Assembly (NCBI RefSeq): GCF_014384995.1
Contig: NZ_JACRSY010000005.1
Coordinates: forward strand, 1-64,000
From: Zhenhengia yiwuensis
Lineage (GTDB): Bacteria; Bacillota; Clostridia; Lachnospirales; Cellulosilyticaceae
DNA: 64,000 nt
Direction: 5' to 3'
This document shows positions 25,854-34,900 of this stretch, piece by piece. Numbering within the stretch: the first letter of the stretch is position 1; each line of letters begins with the position of its first letter. The notes under the pieces are model-generated. The model saw only the letters and a list, made by a program, of their open reading frames with translations. It was not told the DNA's origin and searched no databases. Made by a program: the position numbers and the translations under genes.

Positions 25854-27308
25854 CTATTCTGTTTTATAGGCATCAAGCATACGCTCTTTCAGATAGTATA
25901 AGTCATCTGATAAGTCAACTGGCATACTAGCTGGGTTGATAAGACGTTTATATTCATCCCATAACGTTTCAAGCTCTTCTTTAGCATAGCTACGAATGTC
26001 CATAACTTGTGGTGATTCATACACACATTTACCCGCTCTAAAAATAGGCACAAGGAGTTCACGTACTGTATACTGGCCTGCTTTAAGCTTCATTTTCTTC
26101 CATCTTGCTTTAGGGTCACGTACAACTAAATCTTGGTTTGTATCAATTGTTTCTTCTTCCAGTGCAATAAGGTCTACTTTTAATTTACCTGTTGTTTTAT
26201 CATAAATTCTAAGTACTTTTTTAATACCTGGATTTGTAACTTTCTCTGGGTTATCTGAAATCTTAATTTTAGGTATAAATTCTCCGCCTGTCTTACGCTC
26301 TGCTGCCAATTTGTAGATACCGCCAAATGATGGACAGTCATCTGATGTAATTAGTTTTGTACCTACACCCCATAAGCTAATTTCAGCTCCTTGTCTCTTA
26401 AGGTCTGCAATGAGGTATTCATCAAGGTCACAAGATGCACTGATTACGGCATCTTCATGACCTGCATCATCTAACATTCTTCGAGCTTGTTTAGATAGGT
26501 AAGCTAAGTCACCACTATCGAGGCGGATACCATAAGAATCCATTGAAATGCCTGCTGCTTTCATCTCATCAAACACCGCAATAGCATTTGGTACACCTTG
26601 CCCCAATGTATCGTAAGTATCTACAAGTAGAATGCATTTGTTAGGGAAGAGTTTTGCATAAGCTCTAAAAGCATCAATTTCATGATCAAAGCTCATAACC
26701 CAGCTATGTGCATGTGTTCCTGCTACTGGTACATTAAACATTTGACCTGTAAGGACATTTGATGTAGCATGACAGCCTCCTATAACAGCAGCTCTTGCAC
26801 CATAAATCCCTGCATCAGGACCTTGCGCACGTCTAAGACCAAATTCAAGTACAGTATCTTCTTCTGCTGCTCTTACCACTCTTGCTGCCTTTGTGGCAAT
26901 CAGACTTTGATGATTAATAATATTCAGAAGTGTTGTCTCAATAAACTGTGCTTCAAAAATTGGTGCTTTCACACGCATAAGTGGCTCATTTGGTTGTACC
27001 ACCGTTCCTTCTGGAATGGCATCAATATCTCCTGTAAATTTAAAGCTTCTTAAATACTCTAAAAAAGCTTTACTAAAAATATTTAAAGAATCAAGATATT
27101 CAATATCTCCATCTGTAAAATGTAGGTTCTTAATATAATCAATGGCTTGTTCTAAACCACAGCAAATAGCATAGCCATTACCTGATGGATTATTTCTATA
27201 AAATAAATCAAAAACGACTTCGTGATTGTTAACATCATTTTCAAAATACCCCTGCATCATTGTTAATTGATAAAGGTCTGTTAACAATGTAAGGTTTCTT
27301 GTACTCAT
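25854..27308 (-). CDS. pncB: Nicotinate phosphoribosyltransferase
   Basis: Converts nicotinate and PRPP to nicotinate mononucleotide in NAD salvage (484 residues). Landmarks: LLTDLYQLTMMQGYF at the N-terminus, FGLRRAQGPDAG, GTHAHSWVMSF with the His that is phosphorylated in the family, LVDTYDTLGQGVPNAI, GIRLDSGDLAYLSK and LWGVGTKL. It is full length. A good promoter lies upstream at 27359-27388. plsC follows closely. Confidence 0.95.
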   Translation of the reverse strand: MSTRNLTLLTDLYQLTMMQGYFENDVNNHEVVFDLFYRNNPSGNGYAICCGLEQAIDYIKNLHFTDGDIEYLDSLNIFSKAFLEYLRSFKFTGDIDAIPEGTVVQPNEPLMRVKAPIFEAQFIETTLLNIINHQSLIATKAARVVRAAEEDTVLEFGLRRAQGPDAGIYGARAAVIGGCHATSNVLTGQMFNVPVAGTHAHSWVMSFDHEIDAFRAYAKLFPNKCILLVDTYDTLGQGVPNAIAVFDEMKAAGISMDSYGIRLDSGDLAYLSKQARRMLDDAGHEDAVISASCDLDEYLIADLKRQGAEISLWGVGTKLITSDDCPSFGGIYKLAAERKTGGEFIPKIKISDNPEKVTNPGIKKVLRIYDKTTGKLKVDLIALEEETIDTNQDLVVRDPKARWKKMKLKAGQYTVRELLVPIFRAGKCVYESPQVMDIRSYAKEELETLWDEYKRLINPASMPVDLSDDLYYLKERMLDAYKTE

Positions 27309-27358
27309 ATTTTTATCTCCTATTCTTAAGTAAAATTTAAGATAATTTATTTAATTTT

Positions 27359-27388
27359 ATTATAGCACATAAATACTTTTTTGTTGAA
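27359..27388 (-). promoter_or_regulatory. Promoter of pncB-plsC
   Basis: Read on the minus strand: TTCAAC at 27388-27383, an 18-base spacer, then TATAAT at 27364-27359 with TG one base upstream of it (TGCTATAAT, extended -10). The start codon is about 50 bases downstream. Confidence 0.6.
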
Positions 27389-27467
27389 GAAATGGTTATA
27401 CTCATTTTAGCACTATTTGTCCACACTTTGGCATATATTTTATTTGAAAGGAGTGGATAAGTTTATT

Positions 27468-28085
27468 ATGATTGCACACATTGTGGATTACCTTATGCAA
27501 CTGGCAGGTGGACTAGGTTATTTCGGCATTATTTTTATTGTAGGTTTAGAGTATGCATGCTTCCCTATTCCTAGTGAAGTAGTCCTTCCTTTTGTAGGAA
27601 TGGGCATTGCAACAGGTACCTATGAAATGGTCTATGGATTTACTGCCAGCATTATCGGCGCTGTTTTTGGCACACTACTCGCCTATGCCATCGGCTACAT
27701 AGGTGGTGTTCCTTTACTTGAGTGGTCTAAAAGACGTTTTCCTAAGACTAAAAAATCTATCATCGCCTTAGATAAGTGGTTTAAGCAGTACGGAAATCTA
27801 GCCGTACTCTTTAGCCGAGTCTTTCCTCTTACACGTACCTATGTATCCTTCCTAGCAGGTAGCCAGAAACTTGACCTACTTTCCTTTATGAGCTATTCTG
27901 CTCTTGGCATATTGGCTTGGAATACAGCACTTATTAGCCTAGGATACTTCTTAGGGAATAACTTAGAACTTATTGATAGTATTATGAAAAAATATAGTAC
28001 ATTTGCTCTTATTATTCTAGGTATAGGTATTTTTTATTTACTTCTAAGAAACTATCAGAGTAAAAAAGAAACACGTAGAGCATAA
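27468..28085 (+). CDS. DedA/SNARE-associated family membrane protein
   Basis: A 205-residue integral membrane protein of the DedA family; some members flip or scramble phospholipids or undecaprenyl phosphate. Key motifs are present: EYACFPIPSEVVLPFVGMG and FSRVFPLTRTYVSFLAGSQ, the latter with the conserved Arg residues, plus G.....W near the C-terminal helix. The frame is open from TTG 27417, but I take ATG 27468, with AAAGGAG about 14 nt upstream. It is divergent from pncB. Confidence 0.9.
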   Translation: MIAHIVDYLMQLAGGLGYFGIIFIVGLEYACFPIPSEVVLPFVGMGIATGTYEMVYGFTASIIGAVFGTLLAYAIGYIGGVPLLEWSKRRFPKTKKSIIALDKWFKQYGNLAVLFSRVFPLTRTYVSFLAGSQKLDLLSFMSYSALGILAWNTALISLGYFLGNNLELIDSIMKKYSTFALIILGIGIFYLLLRNYQSKKETRRA

Positions 28086-28105
28086 GCCTTACGTGTTTCT
28101 TTTTT
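28062..28105. terminator. Bidirectional terminator after the DedA gene
   Basis: AAAAAAGAAACACGTA (28062-28077) pairs perfectly with TACGTGTTTCTTTTTT (28090-28105), a 16-bp stem that overlaps the end of the DedA gene and the stop of a small minus-strand ORF. Confidence 0.85.
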
Positions 28106-28274
28106 ACTCCTTATTCTTCTTAATATAAAGATTAAGTGTTTGAATACCTTTACAAATTAAAATCCCTAACCCAACTACTAGTACCAACTGTACTAAAAAT
28201 AGTAAAATAGCCATACCTTGCACTGCCCAATCCAATCCAGTTGACCCATTTATTTCTATGATTTTATCTTGCAT
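28104..28274 (-). CDS. Possible 56-residue single-helix membrane protein
   Basis: Minus-strand frame from ATG 28274 to TAA 28104. It encodes an acidic start (MQDKIIEINGSTGLDWAVQ), one strongly hydrophobic helix (MAILLFLVQLVLVVGLGILI) and a basic tail (YIKKNKE), a sensible membrane topology. AAGGGGA lies upstream as a possible ribosome binding site. Function unknown. It lies downstream of the hairpin cluster at 28457-28626, on the same strand as the sigma factor gene. Confidence 0.5.
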   Translation of the reverse strand: MQDKIIEINGSTGLDWAVQGMAILLFLVQLVLVVGLGILICKGIQTLNLYIKKNKE

Positions 28275-28456
28275 TTACATCTTCCCCTTATTATCTTCTT
28301 TTACCTTTTAATATAAATTTATCTTACATACTTTTTTCTATAAACTCTATACACACTCTAAAATTTTTTAAAAAATATTGAGGAAATTTTGCTACTTACG
28401 ACTATATATATAATGTAAGTAATAGAATACATCCTAGGCATTTTTAATACTTACAT

Positions 28457-28630
28457 TTTAAGAAAGATTATAAATCAGCCCCCCCTTCCTTATTTATAAT
28501 CTTTCTTAAATCCCTACTTATAATAAGGTGACTTTATAAGTAGGAAAGGGGGGGGGAGTGGTCACTAATAAAAGCTAGCACATATACCGCCATATTTAAG
28601 GGGGGGGCGTATTTGTGCTGGCTTTTTTTG
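28457..28630 (+). ncRNA. Hairpin cluster with C/G runs, possible pseudoknotted RNA
   Basis: Three stem-loops in 174 bases. First, a perfect 19-bp stem (28457-28475 with 28492-28510) with a loop containing CCCCCCCTTCC. Second, a 10-bp stem, CCTACTTATA (28513-28522) with TATAAGTAGG (28535-28544). Third, AGCTAGCACA (28573-28582) with TGTGCTGGCT (28614-28623), followed by T7, a good plus-strand terminator. GGAAAG9 (28543-28556) could pair with the loop of the first stem and close a pseudoknot; G8 at 28600-28607 is an alternative partner. A TATAAT box lies at 28409-28414, but its -35 is weak. Transcription and strand are inference. Confidence 0.45.
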
Positions 28631-28631
28631 C

Positions 28632-29894
28632 TTATAAAATATAATCTGTTATACAATCATACCAATGAACATAGTTTTCTCCATTTACCTTAATGTGTAT
28701 GTTCTTTGATAACCTTTCACTCCATTTGCTCCCATATCTTTCTATTTGCCAATCATCTTTATTGTAGCGCCTCCAAAGAACTGTTCTACCTTTTTGATCA
28801 ATATACTTTTCAGCTATTAAATCGCCTTCAAATAATACATATCTGACTGTATCATAAGTTTTACCTTGAATGGTTACATCATACCTACCTATTACACCTA
28901 TTGCTTCCTTTTGGTCACATATGATTTCACCATCAACAAGTTTTAAATGAGCATCTTGCTTAAGCTGTATTGGGAAACCATAGTTATCTTCTCCCCATCC
29001 AAAGTGCTCTAAGAAATTTTCCTCTAAGAAAGTAGCAAACTTCTTCACACCATTTTCTATATGCCACTCAGCTACATATTGAACAGCATCTTCTGTAAGT
29101 CTTATATATTCTGCACATTCATAGACCATTTCCCCTTCTGAATTGTACTCTTTAGATTCTATCTCTACACATTCAATGCCACTTATCATAGCCTTTCTTG
29201 TAACCTTTGACTCTCTTTGAATAGTCATTGTCTTTTCTGGATAATCATAAAAAGCTACACTACACTTCTCATGTTCTCTAGGTATAATAAATCCCCCAAA
29301 TCCCTCTTCACAGATTACCTCAAATGGTACATCACCCTTAAATACTATACTCACCTCTGGCATTACTTTCGGGAATTTTATCATTTTCTCTTCTCCTTTC
29401 AATTTTGGCGGATAAGGATACTTATCCTTAAACTGTTGTTTGGCCTTGTATAATCTACTCTTAACCGTCCCAATAGGTATATTTAATCTCTTGGCAATCT
29501 CATTTTGCTTCTCATTTCTCATGTAGTATAGAAATAAAATCTCTTTATCTTTGTCTGCTAATTCTTCCAGTGTCTCACTTACTACTTCTTCTATACTTCT
29601 TCCTGCCCTAGTTTGTCTCATTTCATAAGAGGTCACCTCTTCTAAAGGCAATTCTAGTACCTTACTTCTTACTCTATAGAAATCTTTACATTTGTTTGCT
29701 GCAATGGTTAGTACCCATGCTTTAAATTTACTCTGATCCTCTAATTGCTCAAATCTTTTATAAGCACTAAGATATACTTCTTGCAGTACATCTTCTCCAT
29801 CTTGTTTACAGTTCATCTTATAATACACAAATCTCTGAAGCACATTTTTGTTAGCCTCTAGCAAAGTTTCGAAAACGCTTTTCTTTTCATTCAT
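28632..29894 (-). CDS. ECF-type sigma factor with large C-terminal extension
   Basis: A 420-residue RNA polymerase sigma factor. Residues about 1-75 are region 2 (DVLQEVYLSAYKRFEQL, FKAWVLTIAANKCKDFYR) and about 105-160 are region 4 (LADKDKEILFLYYMRNEKQN, then EIAKRLNIPIGTVKSRLYKA). The remaining about 245 residues form an extra domain that I do not recognise; it looks globular, with no membrane helix. No anti-sigma gene lies nearby, so the extension may control activity. Start ATG 29894 has AGGGGTGAGG upstream. An ECF-like promoter precedes the gene at 29947-29972. Confidence 0.9.
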   Translation of the reverse strand: MNEKKSVFETLLEANKNVLQRFVYYKMNCKQDGEDVLQEVYLSAYKRFEQLEDQSKFKAWVLTIAANKCKDFYRVRSKVLELPLEEVTSYEMRQTRAGRSIEEVVSETLEELADKDKEILFLYYMRNEKQNEIAKRLNIPIGTVKSRLYKAKQQFKDKYPYPPKLKGEEKMIKFPKVMPEVSIVFKGDVPFEVICEEGFGGFIIPREHEKCSVAFYDYPEKTMTIQRESKVTRKAMISGIECVEIESKEYNSEGEMVYECAEYIRLTEDAVQYVAEWHIENGVKKFATFLEENFLEHFGWGEDNYGFPIQLKQDAHLKLVDGEIICDQKEAIGVIGRYDVTIQGKTYDTVRYVLFEGDLIAEKYIDQKGRTVLWRRYNKDDWQIERYGSKWSERLSKNIHIKVNGENYVHWYDCITDYIL

Positions 29895-29946
29895 TTGTAT
29901 AGCCTCACCCCTTTCTCTACCTTCTAAGATCGATCTTGCTTATATA

Positions 29947-29972
29947 GACGAACTCACACACCAAAAGGTTCA
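29947..29972 (-). promoter_or_regulatory. ECF-type promoter, probably autoregulatory
   Basis: On the minus strand: TGAACC (29972-29967), 16 bases, CGTC (29950-29947). This matches the TGAAC-N16-CGTC pattern of several Bacillus ECF sigma regulons (SigY, SigW/SigX-like). It lies about 55 bases upstream of the sigma gene's start, the usual place for an autoregulated ECF promoter. Confidence 0.6.
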
Positions 29973-29995
29973 CTCGAATTTAAAAATTACAACAA

Positions 29996-30030
29996 AAAAA
30001 TCTTAGAGTATGTACCACTCTAAGATTTTT
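29996..30030. terminator. Terminator hairpin
   Basis: AAAAATCTTAGAGT (29996-30009) pairs perfectly with ACTCTAAGATTTTT (30017-30030), with a 7-base loop. On the minus strand it ends the transcript of the small membrane protein gene at 30123-30338. Confidence 0.8.
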
Positions 30031-30122
30031 GCCTATCTTATCGCTTCTGTTAATTCTTGAATTTCTAATGCCTTTCTCTATCTTTCTATAGTTTTTACAA
30101 AGGATTCCAATCTATTTTTTTA

Positions 30123-30338
30123 CTAATTAAATTTCTTTTTAATCATTTTTGCTATGATACAAATAACACTACTTAGTAATAAAAATTCTAATGCTCTTAC
30201 TAAAATAAATGCATAGAATGGGGCTGAATTTTCTATAGAGTTATATTTTAAATAATCAGCACTTATCCTAAAGCAAAACCCAATTATTAAAATAATATTT
30301 ATTACATATAAAAATCTGTACCAATATTTCTTTTGCAT
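30123..30338 (-). CDS. Small two-helix membrane protein, function unknown
   Basis: A 71-residue protein with two hydrophobic helices (FLYVINIILIIGFCFRISAD and ILVRALEFLLLSSVICIIAK) and basic ends. I take ATG 30338 (MQKKYWYR), because GAGGGGG is well placed for it; the ATG at 30356 overlaps that site. No family recognised. It lies between a live and a dead sigma factor gene on the same strand, so an anti-sigma or accessory role is conceivable but unsupported. Confidence 0.55.
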   Translation of the reverse strand: MQKKYWYRFLYVINIILIIGFCFRISADYLKYNSIENSAPFYAFILVRALEFLLLSSVICIIAKMIKKKFN

Positions 30339-30383
30339 AATAATAGTCCCCCTCATTCTACATTCATTAAATCAATGCACTCT

Positions 30384-31006
30384 CTATTTTCTTATTCCTA
30401 ATATGTCTAGAGGTACCTTTTCCTCAGGCACTTGTAAATACTGTTTACGCACCATCTCTTCTACAATACATGCCATTACATCCAACTTATATTTAATAAA
30501 TGCTAACTGTCCATATTGGTCCTTTAAATTTTTAGGGGCATGATTTTTAAGAATTTTACTAGCTTATTCGATAATCGTCAGCGTACTAGTCCTTATATCT
30601 TCAATAATCTGATTAAGCTCATTCCATAAACTCTCTAACATATCCTGTGTGAGGACAGGAAAGTTTGGCTTTAAGTCTCCATCTTTATTTAAGATAATGT
30701 TATCTTCTATTAAGTTAATACAACTATTTGTATACTGCATAACCTCCTCATCTAAAGCAATTGATGCTAATAGCTTACACTCGTCTCTTAATTTCGGATT
30801 AGATCTTTGACATTTCTAGCAACTGCCCACATGTAGCCATAAAAAGCTTCTTCATTTTTAATGATTTTAATAGAATTTAAAACTTGTACTATTATTTCAC
30901 TGCATAAATCTTCTGCCTCTTCTTTATTACGCACTTTAGAAAAAGCAAATGCAAATAATATTTTCATTTGTTCTTGTATAAGCTGCGCAGCTTGTTTTCG
31001 TTCCAA
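30384..31006 (-). pseudogene. Remnant of a second sigma-70-family gene
   Basis: From TTG 31006 (GGGAGGGG upstream) the first 72 residues are a sigma region 2 (MERKQAAQLIQEQMKILFAF, NKEEAEDLCSEIIVQVLNS, FYGYMWAVARNVKDL) ending at TAA 30788. The next stretch reads on in another frame (PKLRDECKLLASIALDEEV) to an in-frame TAA before ASKILKNHAPKNLKDQYGQL, and ends at 30384 with VPLDILGIRK. The sigma region 4 is absent. A deletion with a frameshift and a nonsense mutation explains this. It resembles the long two-part sigma factors of clostridia, and cannot be functional. Confidence 0.7.
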
Positions 31007-31265
31007 TGTTATGCCCCTCCCTGTATGTTTTGAAAGCTTTCATTTATATAGTGGTACTAAACTTAATTTGGTTAATAGCTACTTTAAAAAATATTGATTT
31101 ATATTCATCTTCCTTTTTTCTTCAGTATATCATTTCAAGCCTCTTCTCCCTTTCTTGAATGTAGAACATTTTATATTTTTTCATTCCCCAGCTATACTTA
31201 CCAGAATGGAATACAATGAGATTATCAAATTCTAAGAAAAATACTGGTACATTCCATAAATAATC

Positions 31266-31294
31266 TTTACAAAAACACACTTACCTTTTATAAT
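31266..31294 (+). promoter_or_regulatory. Promoter of the ileS leader
   Basis: TTTACA (31266-31271), a 17-base spacer and TATAAT (31289-31294). The T-box begins about 40 bases downstream. The bases between 31007 and 31265 show no gene. Confidence 0.65.
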
Positions 31295-31334
31295 AGGAAT
31301 AAATTTATTTATAATTTAAAACACTATGAAAAGG

Positions 31335-31580
31335 AAAAGTAGTATTTTTAAAGCGTCTTAGCGAGTGGGGATGGTGCAAGCCCATACGATAGAAAATATG
31401 AAAAATCACCTTGGAGTGGCAGACCGAAATTTAAAGTAGGCTCTGACGGAATCCTCCCGTTAACTTAAGGAAAGGTATAACGAGTGGCCAGTCTCAATCT
31501 CTGGCAAATCAGGTGGTACCGCGGAAGATGCATACTTATGCCCTTTCGTCCTGTTATCTAGTGGACGAAAGGGCTTTTTT
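31335..31580 (+). promoter_or_regulatory. T-box leader (isoleucine) with terminator
   Basis: A tRNA-sensing T-box riboswitch. The stem I apical region reads TTAGCGAGTGGGGATGGTGC; an ATC triplet at 31405-31407 followed by ACCTTGGAG is the likely specifier for tRNA-Ile. The T-box core AGGTGGTACCGCGG is at 31511-31524, and a terminator (CCCTTTCGTCC at 31541-31551 with GGACGAAAGGG at 31563-31573, then a T run) follows. Uncharged tRNA-Ile should stabilise the antiterminator and switch ileS on. The match with the downstream gene supports the assignment. Confidence 0.95.
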
Positions 31581-31724
31581 ATTGCTTTTACATCAGTCCA
31601 CGCACGTCGCCCAGCCTCCTGGCTGTGCAGCGTTTTTCTATTTTATCTTTTATTCCCCCTCTGCCCTTGGCATTGGTCGGAATATTTTAATTCACTTATT
31701 CTTTATTCGGGCAGAGTGTGACTA

Positions 31725-31910
31725 GGGCGGGGTGAGCTGTTAGCAGAGTACACCTTCGTAGTTTTTAACTAGAAATTCATGAAGTTATAAAAAAGATGTA
31801 CTTAGCCGTATGTCTGAGCACTAGCGAGTTTACGGCGTTATCTTTTTTATAACGAATAGAATTTCTCTAAAAACGGAGAGAGTGTACGGCGCTAATAGCT
31901 TACCCTGCCC
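31725..31910 (+). other. 186-nt imperfect hairpin between T-box and ileS
   Basis: A long fold-back structure in the ileS 5' untranslated region. The outer arms 31725-31744 and 31891-31910 pair over 20 bp; three positions are G-U, which only pair in RNA. Inner parts continue the stem: 31784-31797 with 31840-31853 (GTTATAAAAAAGAT, 14 bp perfect) and GCCGTA (31805-31810) with TACGGC (31831-31836). A separate short stem CTCTGCCC/GGGCAGAG (31659-31666, 31709-31716) lies before it. It may be an inserted palindromic repeat or a second control element. Confidence 0.65.
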
Positions 31911-31947
31911 GGCCCACTTCACCCTATTAAACTTAGGAGGTAGAACA

Positions 31948-34900
31948 ATGTACAAAAAAGTTGACACCAATCTCAACTTCGTTGACCGTGAGCTTGAAAT
32001 CCTCAAGTTCTGGCAAGAAAACAACGTATTTGAAGAATCTATTAAATCAAGAGAAGATGGCCCAGTATTCACATTCTATGATGGTCCTCCAACAGCAAAT
32101 GGTAAACCACATATCGGCCATATCTTAACACGTGTAATCAAAGACCTTATTCCTCGTTACCGTACTATGAAAGGCTATAAAGTACTTCGTAAAGCTGGTT
32201 GGGATACACATGGTCTTCCAGTAGAGCTTGAAGTTGAAAAACTTCTTGGTATTAGTGGTAAACCAGAAATCGAAAACTACGGTGTTGAAGACTTCATTAC
32301 TAAATGTAAAGAAAGTGTTTGGAAATACCAAAGTGAATGGGAAAAAATGACTAACCGTGTTGGTTACTGGGTAGACATGGACAACCCATATGTTACTTAC
32401 CACAATAACTACATTGAATCTGTATGGTGGTCACTTCGTCAAATTTGGGATAAAGACCTTATTTACAAAGGCCATAAAATCGTACCTTACTGCCCAAGAT
32501 GTGGAACATCTTTATCTTCTCACGAAGTAGCTCAAGGCTACAAAGATGTAAAAGATGCTACAGCTATCGCTAAGTTTAAAGTAGTCGGCGAAGAAAACAC
32601 TTACTTCCTTGCTTGGACAACAACACCTTGGACACTTCCATCAAACGTTGCACTTTGTGTGAACCCAGATGAAACATACGTAAAAGCGAATGACAATGGT
32701 ACACTTTACATCTTAGCTGAAGCACTTGTAGCTAGTGTACTTTCAGAAGATGCTACAGTTGTAGAAACATACAAAGGATCTGACCTTTGTGGCATGTCAT
32801 ACGAACCACTCTTTAACTTTGTAACACCAGAGAAAAAAGCTTACTTTGTAGTAGCTGATAGCTACGTTACAATGTCAGATGGTACAGGTATCGTACACAT
32901 TGCTCCTGCATTCGGTGAAGACGATGCTAGAATTGGTCGTGAAAATGACCTTCCATTTATACAACTTGTAAACGAACAAGGTTACTTCACACCAGAAGTA
33001 ACAGAGTGGCAAAACATCTTTGTTAAAGATGCTGACCCAGCTATCCTTAAATGGTTAGAAGAAAATAATAAACTCTTTAAAGCAGCACCATACGAACATA
33101 GTTACCCACACTGCTGGAGATGTGATACACCACTTCTTTACTATGCTCGTGACACATGGTTCATCTCTATGTCAAAAGTTCGTGATGCTTTAGTTAGAAA
33201 TAATAATACAGTTAACTGGTTACCACCATCAATTGGTGAAGGCCGTTTCGGTAACTTCCTTGAAGGTGTTATTGACTGGGGTCTTTCACGTTCACGTTAC
33301 TGGGGTACTCCACTTCCAATTTGGGAATGTTCTTGTGGCCATAAACACTTAATTGGAAGCATTGAAGAGCTTAAATCAATGAGCCCTGACTGCCCAGAAG
33401 ATATTGAACTTCACAAACCATACATTGATAACGTACACCTTAACTGTCCTGTATGTAGCAAAGAAATGACACGTGTACCAGACGTTATTGACTGCTGGTA
33501 TGATAGTGGATCAATGCCATTCGCACAACTTCACTATCCATTTGAAAACAAAGAAGTGTTCGAGGCTAACTACCCAGCTGACTTCATCTCAGAAGCTGTT
33601 GACCAAACTCGTGGCTGGTTCTACACACTTATGGCTATCTCAACACTTATCTTTGATAAAGCACCATACAAAAACGTAATCGTTCTTGGTCACGTATGTG
33701 ATAAAGATGGTCTCAAAATGAGTAAACATAAAGGAAACGTAGTTGATCCTTGGACAGTACTTGATGGTCAAGGTGCAGATGCTGTACGTTGGTACTTCTA
33801 CTCTGCAAGTGCTCCATACCTTCCAAGCCGCTTCGGCCCTGAAAATGTAAGTGAAGCACAAAGAAAATTCATGGGTACATTCTGGAACACTTATGCGTTC
33901 TATGTACTTTATGCAAATATCGATAACTTCAATCCAACTAAGTACGAGTTAAATTATGACTCACTTAACATGATGGATAAATGGGTACTTTCTAAATTAA
34001 ATACTTTAGTTAAAGAAGTCGATAATCACTTAGAAAACTACCGTATCTTCGAAGCATCTCGTGAAATGCAAAACTTCATTGATGATGTATCTAACTGGTA
34101 CGTACGTCGTAGCCGTGAAAGATTCTGGCAAAGTGATATGCCACAAGATAAAGTAAATGCGTACATGACACTTTACACTGTTCTTACAACACTTGCTAAA
34201 GTATCTGCACCATTCGTACCTTTCATGACAGAAGAAATGTACCAAAACCTTGTTCGTACAAACGATAGTGCAGCTCCAGCAAGTATTCACCTTTGCGACT
34301 TCCCAGTAGCAAACGAAGCTATGATCGACAAAGAGCTTGAAAAACACATGGATGATGTTCTTCAAATCGTAGTACTTGGTCGTGCTTGTCGTAACGAATC
34401 AAACATTAAAAACCGTCAGCCAATCGGTACAATGCGTGTAGGTGCTACTGAAGTTCTTCCAGAGGCATACAACGAAATCATTGCTGAAGAGCTTAACGTT
34501 AAGAATGTAATCTTCACAGAAGATGCAAGTGAATTCATTTCTTACACATTCAAACCACAAATGCGTACACTTGGACCAAAATACGGCCAACTTCTTAACC
34601 CAATTAGAACTGCTCTTACAGAACTTGATGGTACAAAAGCTATGGCTGAGCTTAATGCTACAGGTGTACTTAAACTTGACATCAACGGCCAAGAAATTGA
34701 GCTTACAAAAGATGACGTTCTTATCTCTACAGCTCAAAAAGAAGGTTTCGTAGCTCAAAGTGAAGGTGGTTTCACAGTTGTACTTGATACTCACCTTTCA
34801 GAAGAACTCATTGAAGAAGGATTTGTTCGTGAACTTATTTCTAAAATCCAAACAATGAGAAAAGAAGCTGATTTTGAAGTTCAAGACCATATTTTAGTAG

